This document shows positions 9,986 to 18,225 of a DNA stretch of 64,000 nt, in pieces. The number at the start of each line of letters is the position of its first letter. Within the stretch, counting starts at the first letter, position 1. Both the position numbers and the translations under genes were made by a program. The notes beneath the pieces are model-generated. The model was not told the origin of the DNA. It saw only the letters and a program-made list of their open reading frames with translations, and did no database searches. Origin of the DNA: Paracoccus halophilus (GTDB taxonomy: Bacteria; Pseudomonadota; Alphaproteobacteria; Rhodobacterales; Rhodobacteraceae); the NCBI RefSeq assembly GCF_000763905.1, contig NZ_JRKN01000003.1:1-64000 (forward strand), written 5' to 3'.

Positions 9986-10629
9986 TTGCTGTCCTCCTGC
10001 ATCAGGGCCCGCACGAAGGGGCCAAGCCCGACCTGACGTTCGCGGCGCATGCGCTCGGCCGTCAGGATCGTGGTCAGCGCCTGCGCGCTGCGCTCGATAT
10101 CGTCATTGACGATCACGTAATCATATTCCGCCCAATGGCTGATCTCTGCACGGCTTTTTTCCATCCGCCCGGCGATCACCTCGGGCGTGTCCTGCCCGCG
10201 CCCGACCAGCCGGCGCTCAAGCTCGGCAAGGCTGGGCGGCAGCACGAAGATCGAGACGGCATTGGCGCCAAGGCTGGAGGCGCGGATCTGCTGGCCGCCC
10301 TGCCAGTCCACATCGAAAAGCGTGTCCCGCCCGGCCCGGATCGCCTCTTCGATCGGGCCGCGCGGGGTGCCGTAGAAATTGCCGAACACCTCGGCATGTT
10401 CCAGCATCTCGTCCCGCGCCACCATGTCGCGAAATTCCCCGATGCTGCGGAAATAGTAATGCTCGCCCTCGACCTCGCCCGGCCGGGGCCTGCGCGTGGT
10501 CGCCGAGACCGAAAAGCGCAGCGAGGGATCCCAGGCCATCAGGCGCCGCGCCAGCGTCGATTTTCCGGCCCCCGAAGGGGATGACAGGATCACCAGAAGG
10601 CCGCTGCGCTCGTTCGTCATCGCCACCAT
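9982..10629 (-). CDS. gmk: Guanylate kinase
   Basis: Guanylate kinase converts GMP to GDP with ATP. The P-loop is [10 protein letters not shown] near the N-terminus, followed by the GMP-binding [15 protein letters not shown] segment and the [11 protein letters not shown] lid region. I chose ATG 10629 because AGGGA lies four bases before it; ATG 10620 (MTNERSG) is possible and would change only three residues. It is first of a three-gene overlapping operon with the carbonic anhydrase and PhoR-like kinase, reading away from the PAS gene at 10801. Confidence 0.95.
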   Translation of the reverse strand: MVAMTNERSGLLVILSSPSGAGKSTLARRLMAWDPSLRFSVSATTRRPRPGEVEGEHYYFRSIGEFRDMVARDEMLEHAEVFGNFYGTPRGPIEEAIRAGRDTLFDVDWQGGQQIRASSLGANAVSIFVLPPSLAELERRLVGRGQDTPEVIAGRMEKSRAEISHWAEYDYVIVNDDIERSAQALTTILTAERMRRERQVGLGPFVRALMQEDSK

Positions 10630-10704
10630 TTTTCCCTGCATATTGCGTCGCCTGAATGGCCCTGCCGGTTGCCGGGGTCAAGTCCTGCCGAAAAGGATAG
10701 TTGG

Positions 10705-10719
10705 TTAACCATTGGTTAA
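10705..10719. promoter_or_regulatory. CtrA-type binding site (TTAA-N7-TTAA)
   Basis: TTAA at 10705-10708 and TTAA at 10716-10719 are separated by exactly seven bases, with TTGGTTAA repeated twice as a direct repeat. This matches the TTAA-N7-TTAA box of the alphaproteobacterial cell-cycle/GTA regulator CtrA. It lies 82 bp upstream of the PAS gene and 75 bp upstream of gmk. Binding is inferred only. Confidence 0.45.
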
Positions 10720-10800
10720 GAAATCACTCGGCATGAAGGAACGGGCGGGCTAGTTTGCAAGCCGTAGTTGGTAGATTTGTCATTCGGGGTCAAAAAGGTC

Positions 10801-11568
10801 ATGACCAGAGATCAGAACGAGGACCAGAACGGCACCGCCGTTCCCGAACAGGCAGGCGCGCCGCGCGACCGGGCGCGGGTGTTCCGTCTTGCCGATTTCG
10901 GTCCCGCCCATCCCGACCGGATCATGGCCGAGCTGCGCGCCTATTGGGAAGGGCTGCGCCAGGGCCGCGCCATTCCCGCGCGCGCGGATGTCGAGCCGAA
11001 AGGCATCCGCCGGGCCCTGGACTATGCCTTCATCCTTGAGCGTATCGCGCCGGGGGCGGCGCGGTTCCGGCTTGCCGGGCGCCATCTGATCGACCTGATG
11101 GGGATGGAGGTGCGCGGCATGCCGCTGTGTTCGTTCCTGAATACCAGTTCGCGCGGGCGGCTGTCGGATGTGCTGGAATGCGTCTTTCGCGGCCCGCAGA
11201 TCGCCCGGCTCGACTTGGATGCCGGCGCCTCATACGGCCGGCCGGCGCTGCGGGCGTCGATGCTGCTGCTGCCGCTGCGCTCGGACCTTGGCGATGTGAC
11301 CCGCGCCCTGGGCTGCCTGATCGCCGAGGGCGAGCCGGGTCAGGCCCCGCGCCGCTTCGACCTGCTGGGGGATCTGCATTTTCCCGTGATCCCCGGCGCC
11401 AGGCTTTTGGAACCCAGTGCCTCGGCCGCGGGCTTTTCCGAACCGCCGGCGCCATGGAAGCCGCGAAACCTGCCGGACAGCGCCGAGCCGAGCCCCGAAG
11501 AGCGCCGCGCGCGCTTTCGCATCGTCAGCCTGAACGAGCGCAAACCGGACGGCCTTCCCCGCTTCTAG
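10801..11568 (+). CDS. PAS-domain (PAS_5-type) protein
   Basis: The 255-aa protein has a region (about 35-180) like the PAS_5 family found in Rhodobacterales and Caulobacterales. It shows conserved WEGLRQGRAIPARADVEP, then RFRLAGRHLIDLMGMEVRGMPL. No output domain is recognisable; the C-terminal 70 residues are Pro/Glu/Arg-rich. Such proteins may be localised signalling or adaptor proteins, but no function is established by sequence. ATG 10801 was chosen over 10768 because GGTC/AAAGG precedes it and family proteins begin similarly. A CtrA-like site lies 82 bp upstream. Confidence 0.75.
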   Translation: MTRDQNEDQNGTAVPEQAGAPRDRARVFRLADFGPAHPDRIMAELRAYWEGLRQGRAIPARADVEPKGIRRALDYAFILERIAPGAARFRLAGRHLIDLMGMEVRGMPLCSFLNTSSRGRLSDVLECVFRGPQIARLDLDAGASYGRPALRASMLLLPLRSDLGDVTRALGCLIAEGEPGQAPRRFDLLGDLHFPVIPGARLLEPSASAAGFSEPPAPWKPRNLPDSAEPSPEERRARFRIVSLNERKPDGLPRF

Positions 11569-11586
11569 CCCATGAAAACCGAAGAC

Positions 11587-11613
11587 GGGCGGCAGGGTCC
11601 TGCCCCGCCGCCC
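11587..11613. terminator. Stem-loop between convergent PAS and DAHP synthase genes
   Basis: GGGCGGC (11587-11593) pairs with GCCGCCC (11607-11613), with further partial pairing inside. It sits between the stop codons of two converging genes (11568 and 11639), the expected place for a shared transcript end. Confidence 0.5.
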
Positions 11614-11638
11614 TGATCCGGGTTCGCCGCGCTCCGGC

Positions 11639-13045
11639 TCAGCCCGCCTTGGCCTGCGCGCCGCCATTGACCCGGCGATTGCGCAGTTCCTCGGCCACCA
11701 GAAAGGCCAGTTCCAGCGACTGGCTGGCATTCAGCCGCGGATCGCAAGCGGTGTGATAGCGGTCGGACAGATCCTCATCGGTGACCGCGCGCACGCCGCC
11801 GGTGCATTCGGTCACATCCTTGCCGGTCATCTCGAAATGCACGCCGCCGGGAATGGTGCCCTCGGCGCGGTGAATGGCAAAGAACTCGCGGACTTCGCGC
11901 AGCACGCTGTCGAAGGGGCGCGTCTTGTAGCCCGAGGCCGATTTGATCGTGTTGCCATGCATCGGATCGCAGGACCACACGACATTCGCGCCCTCGTCGC
12001 GAACCGCCTTGATCAGGCGCGGCAGATGATCGCCTACCGAGCCAGCGCCGAAACGCGCGATCAGGGCCAGGCGGCCCGGCTCGTTCTCGGGGTTCAGCTT
12101 GGCCATCAGCGCCTTGAGATCGCTGTCGGAAATCGAGGGACCACATTTCAGCCCGATCGGGTTCTGCACGCCGCGCGCGAATTCGACATGGGCGCCATCG
12201 ACCTGGCGGGTGCGGTCGCCGATCCAGATCATGTGTCCCGAGCCGGCAACGGGCAGGCCGGTGGTGGAATCGATCCGGGCCAGCGCCTCTTCGTATTCCA
12301 GCAGCAGCGCCTCGTGGCTGGTGTAGAAATCCACCTTGCCCAGATCATGCGCCGTCTCGGCGGTGACGCCGGCGGCCTGCATGAAGGCCATGGCATCGCT
12401 GATCCGATCCGCGATATCGCGGTAGCGCGCCGCCTCCTCGCCGCCGGTGAAATCGCTGATCCAGCTTTGCACGCGATGGATATCGGCATAGCCGCCGGTC
12501 GAAAACGCGCGCAACAGGTTCAGCGACGCCGCCGCCTGGGTATAGGCCAGGAGCATGCGCTGCGGGTCGGGAATGCGCGCCTCGGCCGTGAAGTCGAAGC
12601 CGTTGATGATGTCGCCGCGATAGCTGGGCAGTTCCAGATCGCCCATCTTCTCAGTCGGGGCCGAGCGCGGCTTGGCGAATTGCCCGGCCATGCGGCCGAC
12701 CTTGACCACCGGCAATTGCGCGCCCCAGGTCAGGACGACGGCCATCTGCAGCATGACCTTGAAAGTGTCGCGGATATTGTCGGCCGAGAATTCGGCAAAG
12801 CTTTCTGCGCAATCGCCGCCCTGCAACAGGAAGGCGCGGCCCGCCGCGACATCCCCCAGCGAGGCCCGCAGGCGGCGCGCCTCGCCGGCGAAAACCAGCG
12901 GCGGAAACCTGTTCAGCTGCGTCTCGACCGCGCCAAGCGCGGCGGCATCGGGATAGTCGGGCATCTGAACGCGCGGATAGGCGCGCCAGCCACGCTTGTC
13001 CCATGCCTGTGCCGGGGTCGCGGAACTGGGATTCGTCTGTGCCAT
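11639..13045 (-). CDS. 3-deoxy-7-phosphoheptulonate synthase, class II
   Basis: The first enzyme of the shikimate pathway condenses phosphoenolpyruvate and erythrose 4-phosphate. This 468-aa form is the plant-like class II type: [10 protein letters not shown] carries the metal-binding Cys, followed by [32 protein letters not shown] and [12 protein letters not shown] 13045 follows AAGGATAGGATC, a good ribosome site, so longer in-frame starts back to 13177 are rejected. It stands alone, divergent from the GlxA-type regulator. Confidence 0.93.
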   Translation of the reverse strand: MAQTNPSSATPAQAWDKRGWRAYPRVQMPDYPDAAALGAVETQLNRFPPLVFAGEARRLRASLGDVAAGRAFLLQGGDCAESFAEFSADNIRDTFKVMLQMAVVLTWGAQLPVVKVGRMAGQFAKPRSAPTEKMGDLELPSYRGDIINGFDFTAEARIPDPQRMLLAYTQAAASLNLLRAFSTGGYADIHRVQSWISDFTGGEEAARYRDIADRISDAMAFMQAAGVTAETAHDLGKVDFYTSHEALLLEYEEALARIDSTTGLPVAGSGHMIWIGDRTRQVDGAHVEFARGVQNPIGLKCGPSISDSDLKALMAKLNPENEPGRLALIARFGAGSVGDHLPRLIKAVRDEGANVVWSCDPMHGNTIKSASGYKTRPFDSVLREVREFFAIHRAEGTIPGGVHFEMTGKDVTECTGGVRAVTDEDLSDRYHTACDPRLNASQSLELAFLVAEELRNRRVNGGAQAKAG

Positions 13046-13163
13046 GATCCTATCCTTCATATTGGCGGTCATAGCCATATAAGGTCTTAGACCGGGAAGG
13101 AAAAGCCTTGCGCGCGCCATGATTGCCTGCTGATCTGCCGCGACAGAAAGACGCGCGACCGAC

Positions 13164-14183
13164 ATGCCAGATATCAAGCCAGCAATCCCTTACGACCCCG
13201 ATCCTCCTTCCCGTGCCGCGGCCGAGCGCCCCCGGCGCTATCTTTTCGTGCTGCTGGACCGCTTTACGATGCTTTCCTTTGCCGCCGCGATGGAGCCGTT
13301 GCGGCTGGCCAACCGGCTCAGCGGGCGCAGGCTCTACGAATGGCAGGTCATCGGCGAGCAGGGCGAAGATGCGGCCTGCTCGAACGGTGCCCGTGTGCGG
13401 CTGGACGGTCCGCTGGCCGATACCCGGCGTGACGACACGATTCTGGTCTGCGGCGGCGTCGACGTGACCCGGGCGGCGACGCGTCCGGTTCTGGCATGGC
13501 TGCGGCGCGAGGAACGGCGCGGCACCCGCATCGGCGCGCTGTGCACCGGCGCCTGGGTGCTGGCCGAGGCGGGGCTGCTGGACGGCCGCCGGGCCACGAT
13601 CCACTGGGAAAACCAGGACGGCTTCGCCGAGCGTTTTCCCGACGTGACCCTGATCCGCACGGTCTTTATCGAGGACGGCAACCGCCTGACCGCCGCCGGC
13701 GGCACCGCCGCCATCGACATGATGCTGCGCCAGATCGCCCGCGATCACGGCACCGAACTGGCCAATCGCATCGCCGATCAGATGATCCACACCTCGATCC
13801 GCTCCGAAGAGGATCATCAGCGCCTGTCGATCCCGACCCGCATCGGCGCGCGTCACCCGCGACTGGCGCAGGTGGTCGCCCGGATGGAGGCCAATATCGA
13901 AGAGCCGGTCAGCCCCGCCCGCCTCGCCTCCGAGGCGGGCATGTCGCCGCGCCAGCTGGAGCGGCTGTTCGCCCGCTATCTGGGCCGCTCGCCCAAGCGC
14001 TATTACATGGAGATCCGGCTGGAGCGCGCCCGCAACCTGCTGATGCAGACGGAAATGAGCGTGATGGAGATCGCGCTGGCCTGCGGTTTCGCCAGCGCCG
14101 CGCATTTCTCGAAATGCTATCGCGCGACCTATGGCAGCACGCCCTATCGCCAGCGCGGCACCGAAGCCGAGCCGGGCAGCTAG
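13164..14183 (+). CDS. GlxA family AraC-type transcriptional regulator
   Basis: The 339-aa regulator has an N-terminal DJ-1/PfpI-like class I glutaminase-fold domain (about 20-205, with [15 protein letters not shown]) and a C-terminal AraC/XylS DNA-binding domain (about 225-325). In the latter, [19 protein letters not shown] and [18 protein letters not shown] form the two helix-turn-helix units. Regulators with this layout (GbdR, CdhR and ArgR of pseudomonads) sense quaternary amines or amino acids. It lies just upstream of the liv operon in the same direction with a 147-bp gap, so control of that transporter is plausible but unproven. Confidence 0.85.
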   Translation: MPDIKPAIPYDPDPPSRAAAERPRRYLFVLLDRFTMLSFAAAMEPLRLANRLSGRRLYEWQVIGEQGEDAACSNGARVRLDGPLADTRRDDTILVCGGVDVTRAATRPVLAWLRREERRGTRIGALCTGAWVLAEAGLLDGRRATIHWENQDGFAERFPDVTLIRTVFIEDGNRLTAAGGTAAIDMMLRQIARDHGTELANRIADQMIHTSIRSEEDHQRLSIPTRIGARHPRLAQVVARMEANIEEPVSPARLASEAGMSPRQLERLFARYLGRSPKRYYMEIRLERARNLLMQTEMSVMEIALACGFASAAHFSKCYRATYGSTPYRQRGTEAEPGS

Positions 14184-14252
14184 CCGGACCCGCGATCATG
14201 CGCGAAATGCGCATGTCGCCGCGTCAGCTTGCGGTTTTCGGCGCCATCCCCA

Positions 14253-14276
14253 TCCCCAAGATACTTTTCTTTTTCG
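14253..14276 (+). repeat. Intergenic CCCC-AAGATA-TTTTCT motif, copy 2
   Basis: A 24-bp stretch between the regulator and livK, starting TCCCCAAGATACTTTTCT, resembles in the same orientation the sequence after livM (19606-19628). Similarity covers CCC..GATA.TTTTCT; the following GAAGAAG is replaced by TTTTCG. It may be the end signal of the regulator transcript. Confidence 0.25.
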
Positions 14277-14330
14277 AGCGCCGCTTATAGCCTTGCCGGC
14301 AGGACAAAGATCCACTCAGGGAGTATATCA

Positions 14331-15515
14331 ATGAAAAAGCTTCTTCTGGCCAGCGCCGCAGGCGCCCTGATCGCTGGCGCCGCGGGCGCCGAAGAGATCA
14401 AGATGGGCATCTCGCTGGGCCTGACCGGGCCGCTGGAATCCATAGCGCCGCCGATCCAGAAAGGCGCCGAGCTGGCGATGAAAGAGGTTTCGGACAGCGG
14501 CAAGCTGCTGGACGGCTCGACCATCACGCCGATTGCCGTGGACAATACCTGCATCGACGCCGCCGCCTCGGTCGCGGCGGTCGAGCGTCTGGTCACCAGC
14601 GAGGGCGTCAAGGGCATCATGGGCGGCATGTGCTCGGGCGAAACCATCGCCTCGCTGGAAAAGGTGGGCGTGCCGAACGGGGTGGTGATGATCTCGCCCT
14701 CGGCCACCTCGCCGGCGCTGTCGACGCTTGACGACAAGGGCTTCTTCTTCCGCACCTCGCCCTCGGATGCGCGTCAGGGCCAGGTCATGGCCGATATCGT
14801 GCTTGAGCGCGGCATCAACAGCGTCGCCGTGACCTATACCAACAACGATTACGGCAAGGGCCTGGCCGACAGCTTTGCCGCATCCTACAAGGAAAAGGGC
14901 GGCTCCGTGACGGTGGTATCGGCCCATGACGACGGCAAGGGCGACTATTCGGCCGAGGTCGCGGCGCTGGCTGCCGCCGGCGGCGACGCGCTGATCGTGG
15001 TGGGCTATGCCGACCAGGGCGGTGCGGGCATCATCCAGGGATCGCTGGATACCGGCGCCTTCGACACGTTCGTGCTGCCCGACGGCATGGTGAACCAGGC
15101 CCTGGTCGAGCGTTTCGGCACGCAGCTGGAAACCTCGTTCGGCCAGAACCCCTCTGCCGAGGGCGAAGGGCATGACAAATACGCCGAAATGGCGACGGCC
15201 GCGGGTTTCGACGGCACCTCGGCATTCTCGGGCGAGGCTTATGACGCCGCCGCCATGATGCTGCTGGCCATGCAGGCCGCCGGCACCTCGGATCCCAAAC
15301 TCTACAAGGACAAGGTGATGGAGGTGACCAACGCCCCGGGCGAAAAGATCCTGCCGGGCGAACTGGCCAAGGGTCTGGAACTGCTGGCGGCGGGCGAGGA
15401 TATCGACTATGTCGGCGCCACTTCGGTCGAGCTGGTCGAGCCGGGCGAAAGCTCGGGCGTCTATCGCGAGGTGGACTTCAAGGGCGGCAAGCTGAACGTG
15501 GTCGGCTTCCGCTAA
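14331..15515 (+). CDS. livK: Branched-chain amino acid ABC transporter, substrate-binding protein
   Basis: This 394-aa periplasmic binding protein of the Leu/Ile/Val-binding (type I, PF13458) family has a Sec signal peptide (MKKLLLASAAGALIAGAAGA, cleavage near 20). The mature part begins EEIKMGISLGLTGPL, with the GMCSGETIA and MISPSATSP pocket segments typical of the family. Amide or other amino-acid ligands are possible; binding residues do not decide this. ATG 14331 has AGGGAG upstream and removes a 34-residue non-signal extension. A strong terminator follows, which should give more binding protein than membrane components. Confidence 0.93.
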   Translation: MKKLLLASAAGALIAGAAGAEEIKMGISLGLTGPLESIAPPIQKGAELAMKEVSDSGKLLDGSTITPIAVDNTCIDAAASVAAVERLVTSEGVKGIMGGMCSGETIASLEKVGVPNGVVMISPSATSPALSTLDDKGFFFRTSPSDARQGQVMADIVLERGINSVAVTYTNNDYGKGLADSFAASYKEKGGSVTVVSAHDDGKGDYSAEVAALAAAGGDALIVVGYADQGGAGIIQGSLDTGAFDTFVLPDGMVNQALVERFGTQLETSFGQNPSAEGEGHDKYAEMATAAGFDGTSAFSGEAYDAAAMMLLAMQAAGTSDPKLYKDKVMEVTNAPGEKILPGELAKGLELLAAGEDIDYVGATSVELVEPGESSGVYREVDFKGGKLNVVGFR

Positions 15516-15535
15516 GCCGCCGAAGATCATCGAAG

Positions 15536-15561
15536 GGGTCCGGTCATCCGGGCCCTTTCTT
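15536..15561 (+). terminator. Rho-independent terminator after livK
   Basis: GGGTCCGG (15536-15543) and CCGGGCCC (15548-15555) form an 8-bp stem with a TCAT loop, followed by TTTCTT. It lies 20 bp after the livK stop and before livG, so it should act as a partial terminator within the liv operon. Confidence 0.75.
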
Positions 15562-15590
15562 AAATATAAAACATCCCGTTAAGGGAAATT

Positions 15591-15609
15591 CTTCATGTTG
15601 CGCATGAAG
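15591..15609. promoter_or_regulatory. Perfect inverted repeat upstream of livG
   Basis: CTTCATG (15591-15597) and CATGAAG (15603-15609) flank a five-base spacer, ending 13 bp before the livG start and next to its GGGGAG ribosome site. It could be an operator, or an RNA hairpin that limits livG translation. An AT-rich stretch (15560-15572) between the terminator and this repeat could hold a secondary promoter. Confidence 0.4.
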
Positions 15610-15622
15610 GTGGGGAGTATAG

Positions 15623-16501
15623 ATGATCCAGGTCCAGGACCTGCACCGACATTTCGGAGGTTTCCGCGCCGTCGACGGCACCAGCCTGACGATCGAGACC
15701 GGCTCGATCACCGGGCTCATAGGCCCGAACGGGGCAGGAAAATCCACCCTTTTCAATGTGATCGCCGGCGTTCTGAAGCCAACCTCCGGGCGCGTCACCA
15801 TGGCGGGCGAGGATATCACCGGCCTTGCGCCGCATGAGCTGTTCCACAAGGGGCTGCTGCGCACCTTTCAGCTTGCGCATGAGTTTTCCTCGATGACCGT
15901 CCGCGAGAACCTGATGATGGTGCCCGGCGCGCAGACCGGCGAGACCCTGATCAACACCTGGCTGCGCCGCAGCCGGATCCGCGAGGAAGAGCGCGCCTTG
16001 CGCAGGAAAGCCGACGAAGTGCTTGAGTTCCTGACCATTTCCCATGTCGCCGACGAAAAGGCGGGGAACCTGTCGGGCGGCCAGAAAAAGCTTCTGGAAC
16101 TGGGCCGTACGATGATGGTCGATGCCCGGATCGTCTTTCTGGACGAGGTCGGCGCCGGCGTGAACCGCACGCTTCTGGGCACGATCGGCGACGCCATCGT
16201 GCGGCTGAACAAGGAGCGCGGCTATACCTTCTGCGTGATCGAGCATGACATGGATTTCATCGGCCGCCTCTGCGATCCGGTCATCGTCATGGCCGAGGGC
16301 AAGGTGCTGGCCCAGGGCTCGGCCGACAGCATCATGCAGAACGACGCCGTGATCGAGGCCTATCTGGGCACCGGGCTCAAGAACAAGATCGCCGCCGAAG
16401 TGGCCGAGGAAACCGCATTCGGCGAATCCCACGGCGCGCAGCCGGGCCTGGGCGCCGAGGCCGGCCATGGCGGCGACGGCAAGCCCGAGGGGGATCTGTG
16501 A
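15623..16501 (+). CDS. livG: Branched-chain amino acid ABC transporter, ATP-binding protein LivG
   Basis: This 292-aa ABC ATPase has Walker A GPNGAGKST, signature LSGGQKKLLELG, Walker B IVFLDEVGAG and the H-loop VIEHDMDFI. Walker B carries a hydrophobic-Glu-Val variant (LDEVGAG rather than LDEPxAG) seen in LivG proteins. The C-terminal 35 residues form an unusual Gly/Glu/His-rich tail (HGAQPGLGAEAGHGGDGKPEG) with no role I can name. It overlaps the livF start. Confidence 0.93.
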   Translation: MIQVQDLHRHFGGFRAVDGTSLTIETGSITGLIGPNGAGKSTLFNVIAGVLKPTSGRVTMAGEDITGLAPHELFHKGLLRTFQLAHEFSSMTVRENLMMVPGAQTGETLINTWLRRSRIREEERALRRKADEVLEFLTISHVADEKAGNLSGGQKKLLELGRTMMVDARIVFLDEVGAGVNRTLLGTIGDAIVRLNKERGYTFCVIEHDMDFIGRLCDPVIVMAEGKVLAQGSADSIMQNDAVIEAYLGTGLKNKIAAEVAEETAFGESHGAQPGLGAEAGHGGDGKPEGDL

Positions 16502-17211
16502 TGAGCCAGCCCTATCTCTCGGCCACCGGCATGCGCGGCGGCTATGGCAAGGCCGATATCCTGAACGGCTGCGACCTGACGGTCGAAAAGGGCCAGATCG
16601 CGGTCATCGTCGGCCCGAATGGCGCCGGCAAATCCACCGCCATGAAGGCCGTCTTCGGCATGCTGAACCTGCGTGAGGGCGCGGTGCTGCTGGACGGCGC
16701 GGATATCACCGCGCTGACCCCGCAGGAGCGCGTGCGCAAGGGGATGGGCTTCGTGCCCCAGACCCACAACATCTTTCCGACCATGACGGTCGAGGAAAAT
16801 CTGGAAATGGGCGCCTTCATCCGCCAGGACGATTTCCGCGCCACGATGGAGCAGGTCTATCAGCTGTTCCCCGCCGTCGCCGAAAAGCGCCGCCAGAACG
16901 CGGGCGAGCTGTCCGGCGGCCAGCGCCAGCAGGTCGCCGTCGGCCGCGCGCTGATGACCCGGCCAAGCCTGTTGATGCTGGACGAGCCGACCGCCGGCGT
17001 CAGCCCGATCGTCATGGACGAGCTGTTCGACCGCATCATCGAGGTCGCACGTACCGGGATTTCCATCCTGATGGTCGAACAGAACGCCCGCCAGGCGCTG
17101 GAGATCGCCGATATCGGCTATGTCCTGGTGCAGGGCGCCAATGCTTACACCGACACCGGCCCGGCGCTCCTTGCCGATCCCGAGGTCCGCCGCACCTTTC
17201 TTGGGGGCTGA
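16501..17211 (+). CDS. livF: Branched-chain amino acid ABC transporter, ATP-binding protein LivF
   Basis: The 236-aa ABC ATPase has Walker A GPNGAGKST, signature ELSGGQRQQVAVGRAL, Walker B LLMLDEPTAGV and H-loop MVEQNARQAL. It partners LivG to energise the LivHM channel. The start region is GTGATGAGCC: GTG 16498 would overlap the livG stop by four bases, ATG 16501 by one. I annotate the ATG. Translational coupling to livG is likely either way. Confidence 0.93.
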   Translation: MSQPYLSATGMRGGYGKADILNGCDLTVEKGQIAVIVGPNGAGKSTAMKAVFGMLNLREGAVLLDGADITALTPQERVRKGMGFVPQTHNIFPTMTVEENLEMGAFIRQDDFRATMEQVYQLFPAVAEKRRQNAGELSGGQRQQVAVGRALMTRPSLLMLDEPTAGVSPIVMDELFDRIIEVARTGISILMVEQNARQALEIADIGYVLVQGANAYTDTGPALLADPEVRRTFLGG

Positions 17212-17212
17212 C

Positions 17213-18214
17213 ATGGAAATTCTGAACGCCCTCGTCACGCTGATGAACTTCGTGGTCCTTCCGGCCGCCTCCTATGGCGCGCAGCTGGCGCTCGGCGCGC
17301 TTGGCGTGACGCTGATCTATGGCATCCTGCGCTTTTCCAACTTTGCCCATGGCGACACCATGGCGCTTGGCACGGCGCTGGTCATTCTGGTGACCTGGGG
17401 AATGCAGGCCCTGGGCATCGGTCTGGGGCCGCTGCCGACGGCGCTGCTGGCCCTGCCCTTCGGCATCGCGCTGACCGCGGCTTTCGTTCTGGGCACGGAT
17501 CGCGTCGTCTATCGCTTTTACCGCAGGAAACGATCCGAGCCGATCATCCTGGTCATGGCCTCGGTCGGGGTCATGTTCATCACCAACGGCCTGACGCGTC
17601 TGATCATCGGCGTCGACGAGATCCGCTTTGACGACGGCGCGCGCTTCCTGTTCACGGTCCGCGATTTCCGCGAATGGAGCGGGCTGGCCGAGGGCATGTC
17701 GCTGCGCGTCAGCCAGCTTCTGACGCTGCTGGTCACGGCGCTGTGCTGCTGGGCGCTGTTTCGTTTCCTTGGCCGCTCGCGCGCGGGCAAGGCGATGCGC
17801 GCCTATTCCGACAACGAGGATCTGGCGCTGCTGTCCGGCATCGACCCCGAGCGCGTCGTGCGCCTGACCTGGATCATCGCAAGCGCGCTGGTGGTCATCG
17901 CGGGCACGCTTTACGGACTGGACAAGAGCTTCAAGGCCTTCAACTATTTCCAGATCCTGCTGCCGATATTCGCCGCCGCCATCGTCGGCGGGCTGGGCAA
18001 TCCGCTGGGCGCGGTGGCGGGCGGTTTCATCGTCGCCTTTTCCGAGGTCGCGGTGACCTATCCCTGGAAGAAGGTCGCGGAATATCTGGGCTTCCAGCCG
18101 CAGGAGCTGCTGCAGCTTCTGTCCACCGAATATAAATTCGCGGTCAGCTTCACGATCCTGATCGTGGTGCTGCTGTTCCGGCCGACCGGCCTGTTCCGCG
18201 GCAAATCCGTATAA
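17213..18214 (+). CDS. livH: Branched-chain amino acid ABC transporter permease LivH
   Basis: The 333-aa integral membrane permease has the family hallmark ALGALGVTLIYGILRFSNFAHGD in the first helices, and about eight hydrophobic segments to the end. The cytoplasmic coupling segment is near KAMRAYSDNEDLALLSGI. ATG 17213 begins one base after the livF stop; a start at 17120 would lie deep inside livF and is rejected. It pairs with LivM. Confidence 0.93.
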   Translation: MEILNALVTLMNFVVLPAASYGAQLALGALGVTLIYGILRFSNFAHGDTMALGTALVILVTWGMQALGIGLGPLPTALLALPFGIALTAAFVLGTDRVVYRFYRRKRSEPIILVMASVGVMFITNGLTRLIIGVDEIRFDDGARFLFTVRDFREWSGLAEGMSLRVSQLLTLLVTALCCWALFRFLGRSRAGKAMRAYSDNEDLALLSGIDPERVVRLTWIIASALVVIAGTLYGLDKSFKAFNYFQILLPIFAAAIVGGLGNPLGAVAGGFIVAFSEVAVTYPWKKVAEYLGFQPQELLQLLSTEYKFAVSFTILIVVLLFRPTGLFRGKSV

Positions 18215-18225
18215 GGGGGGTTCAG

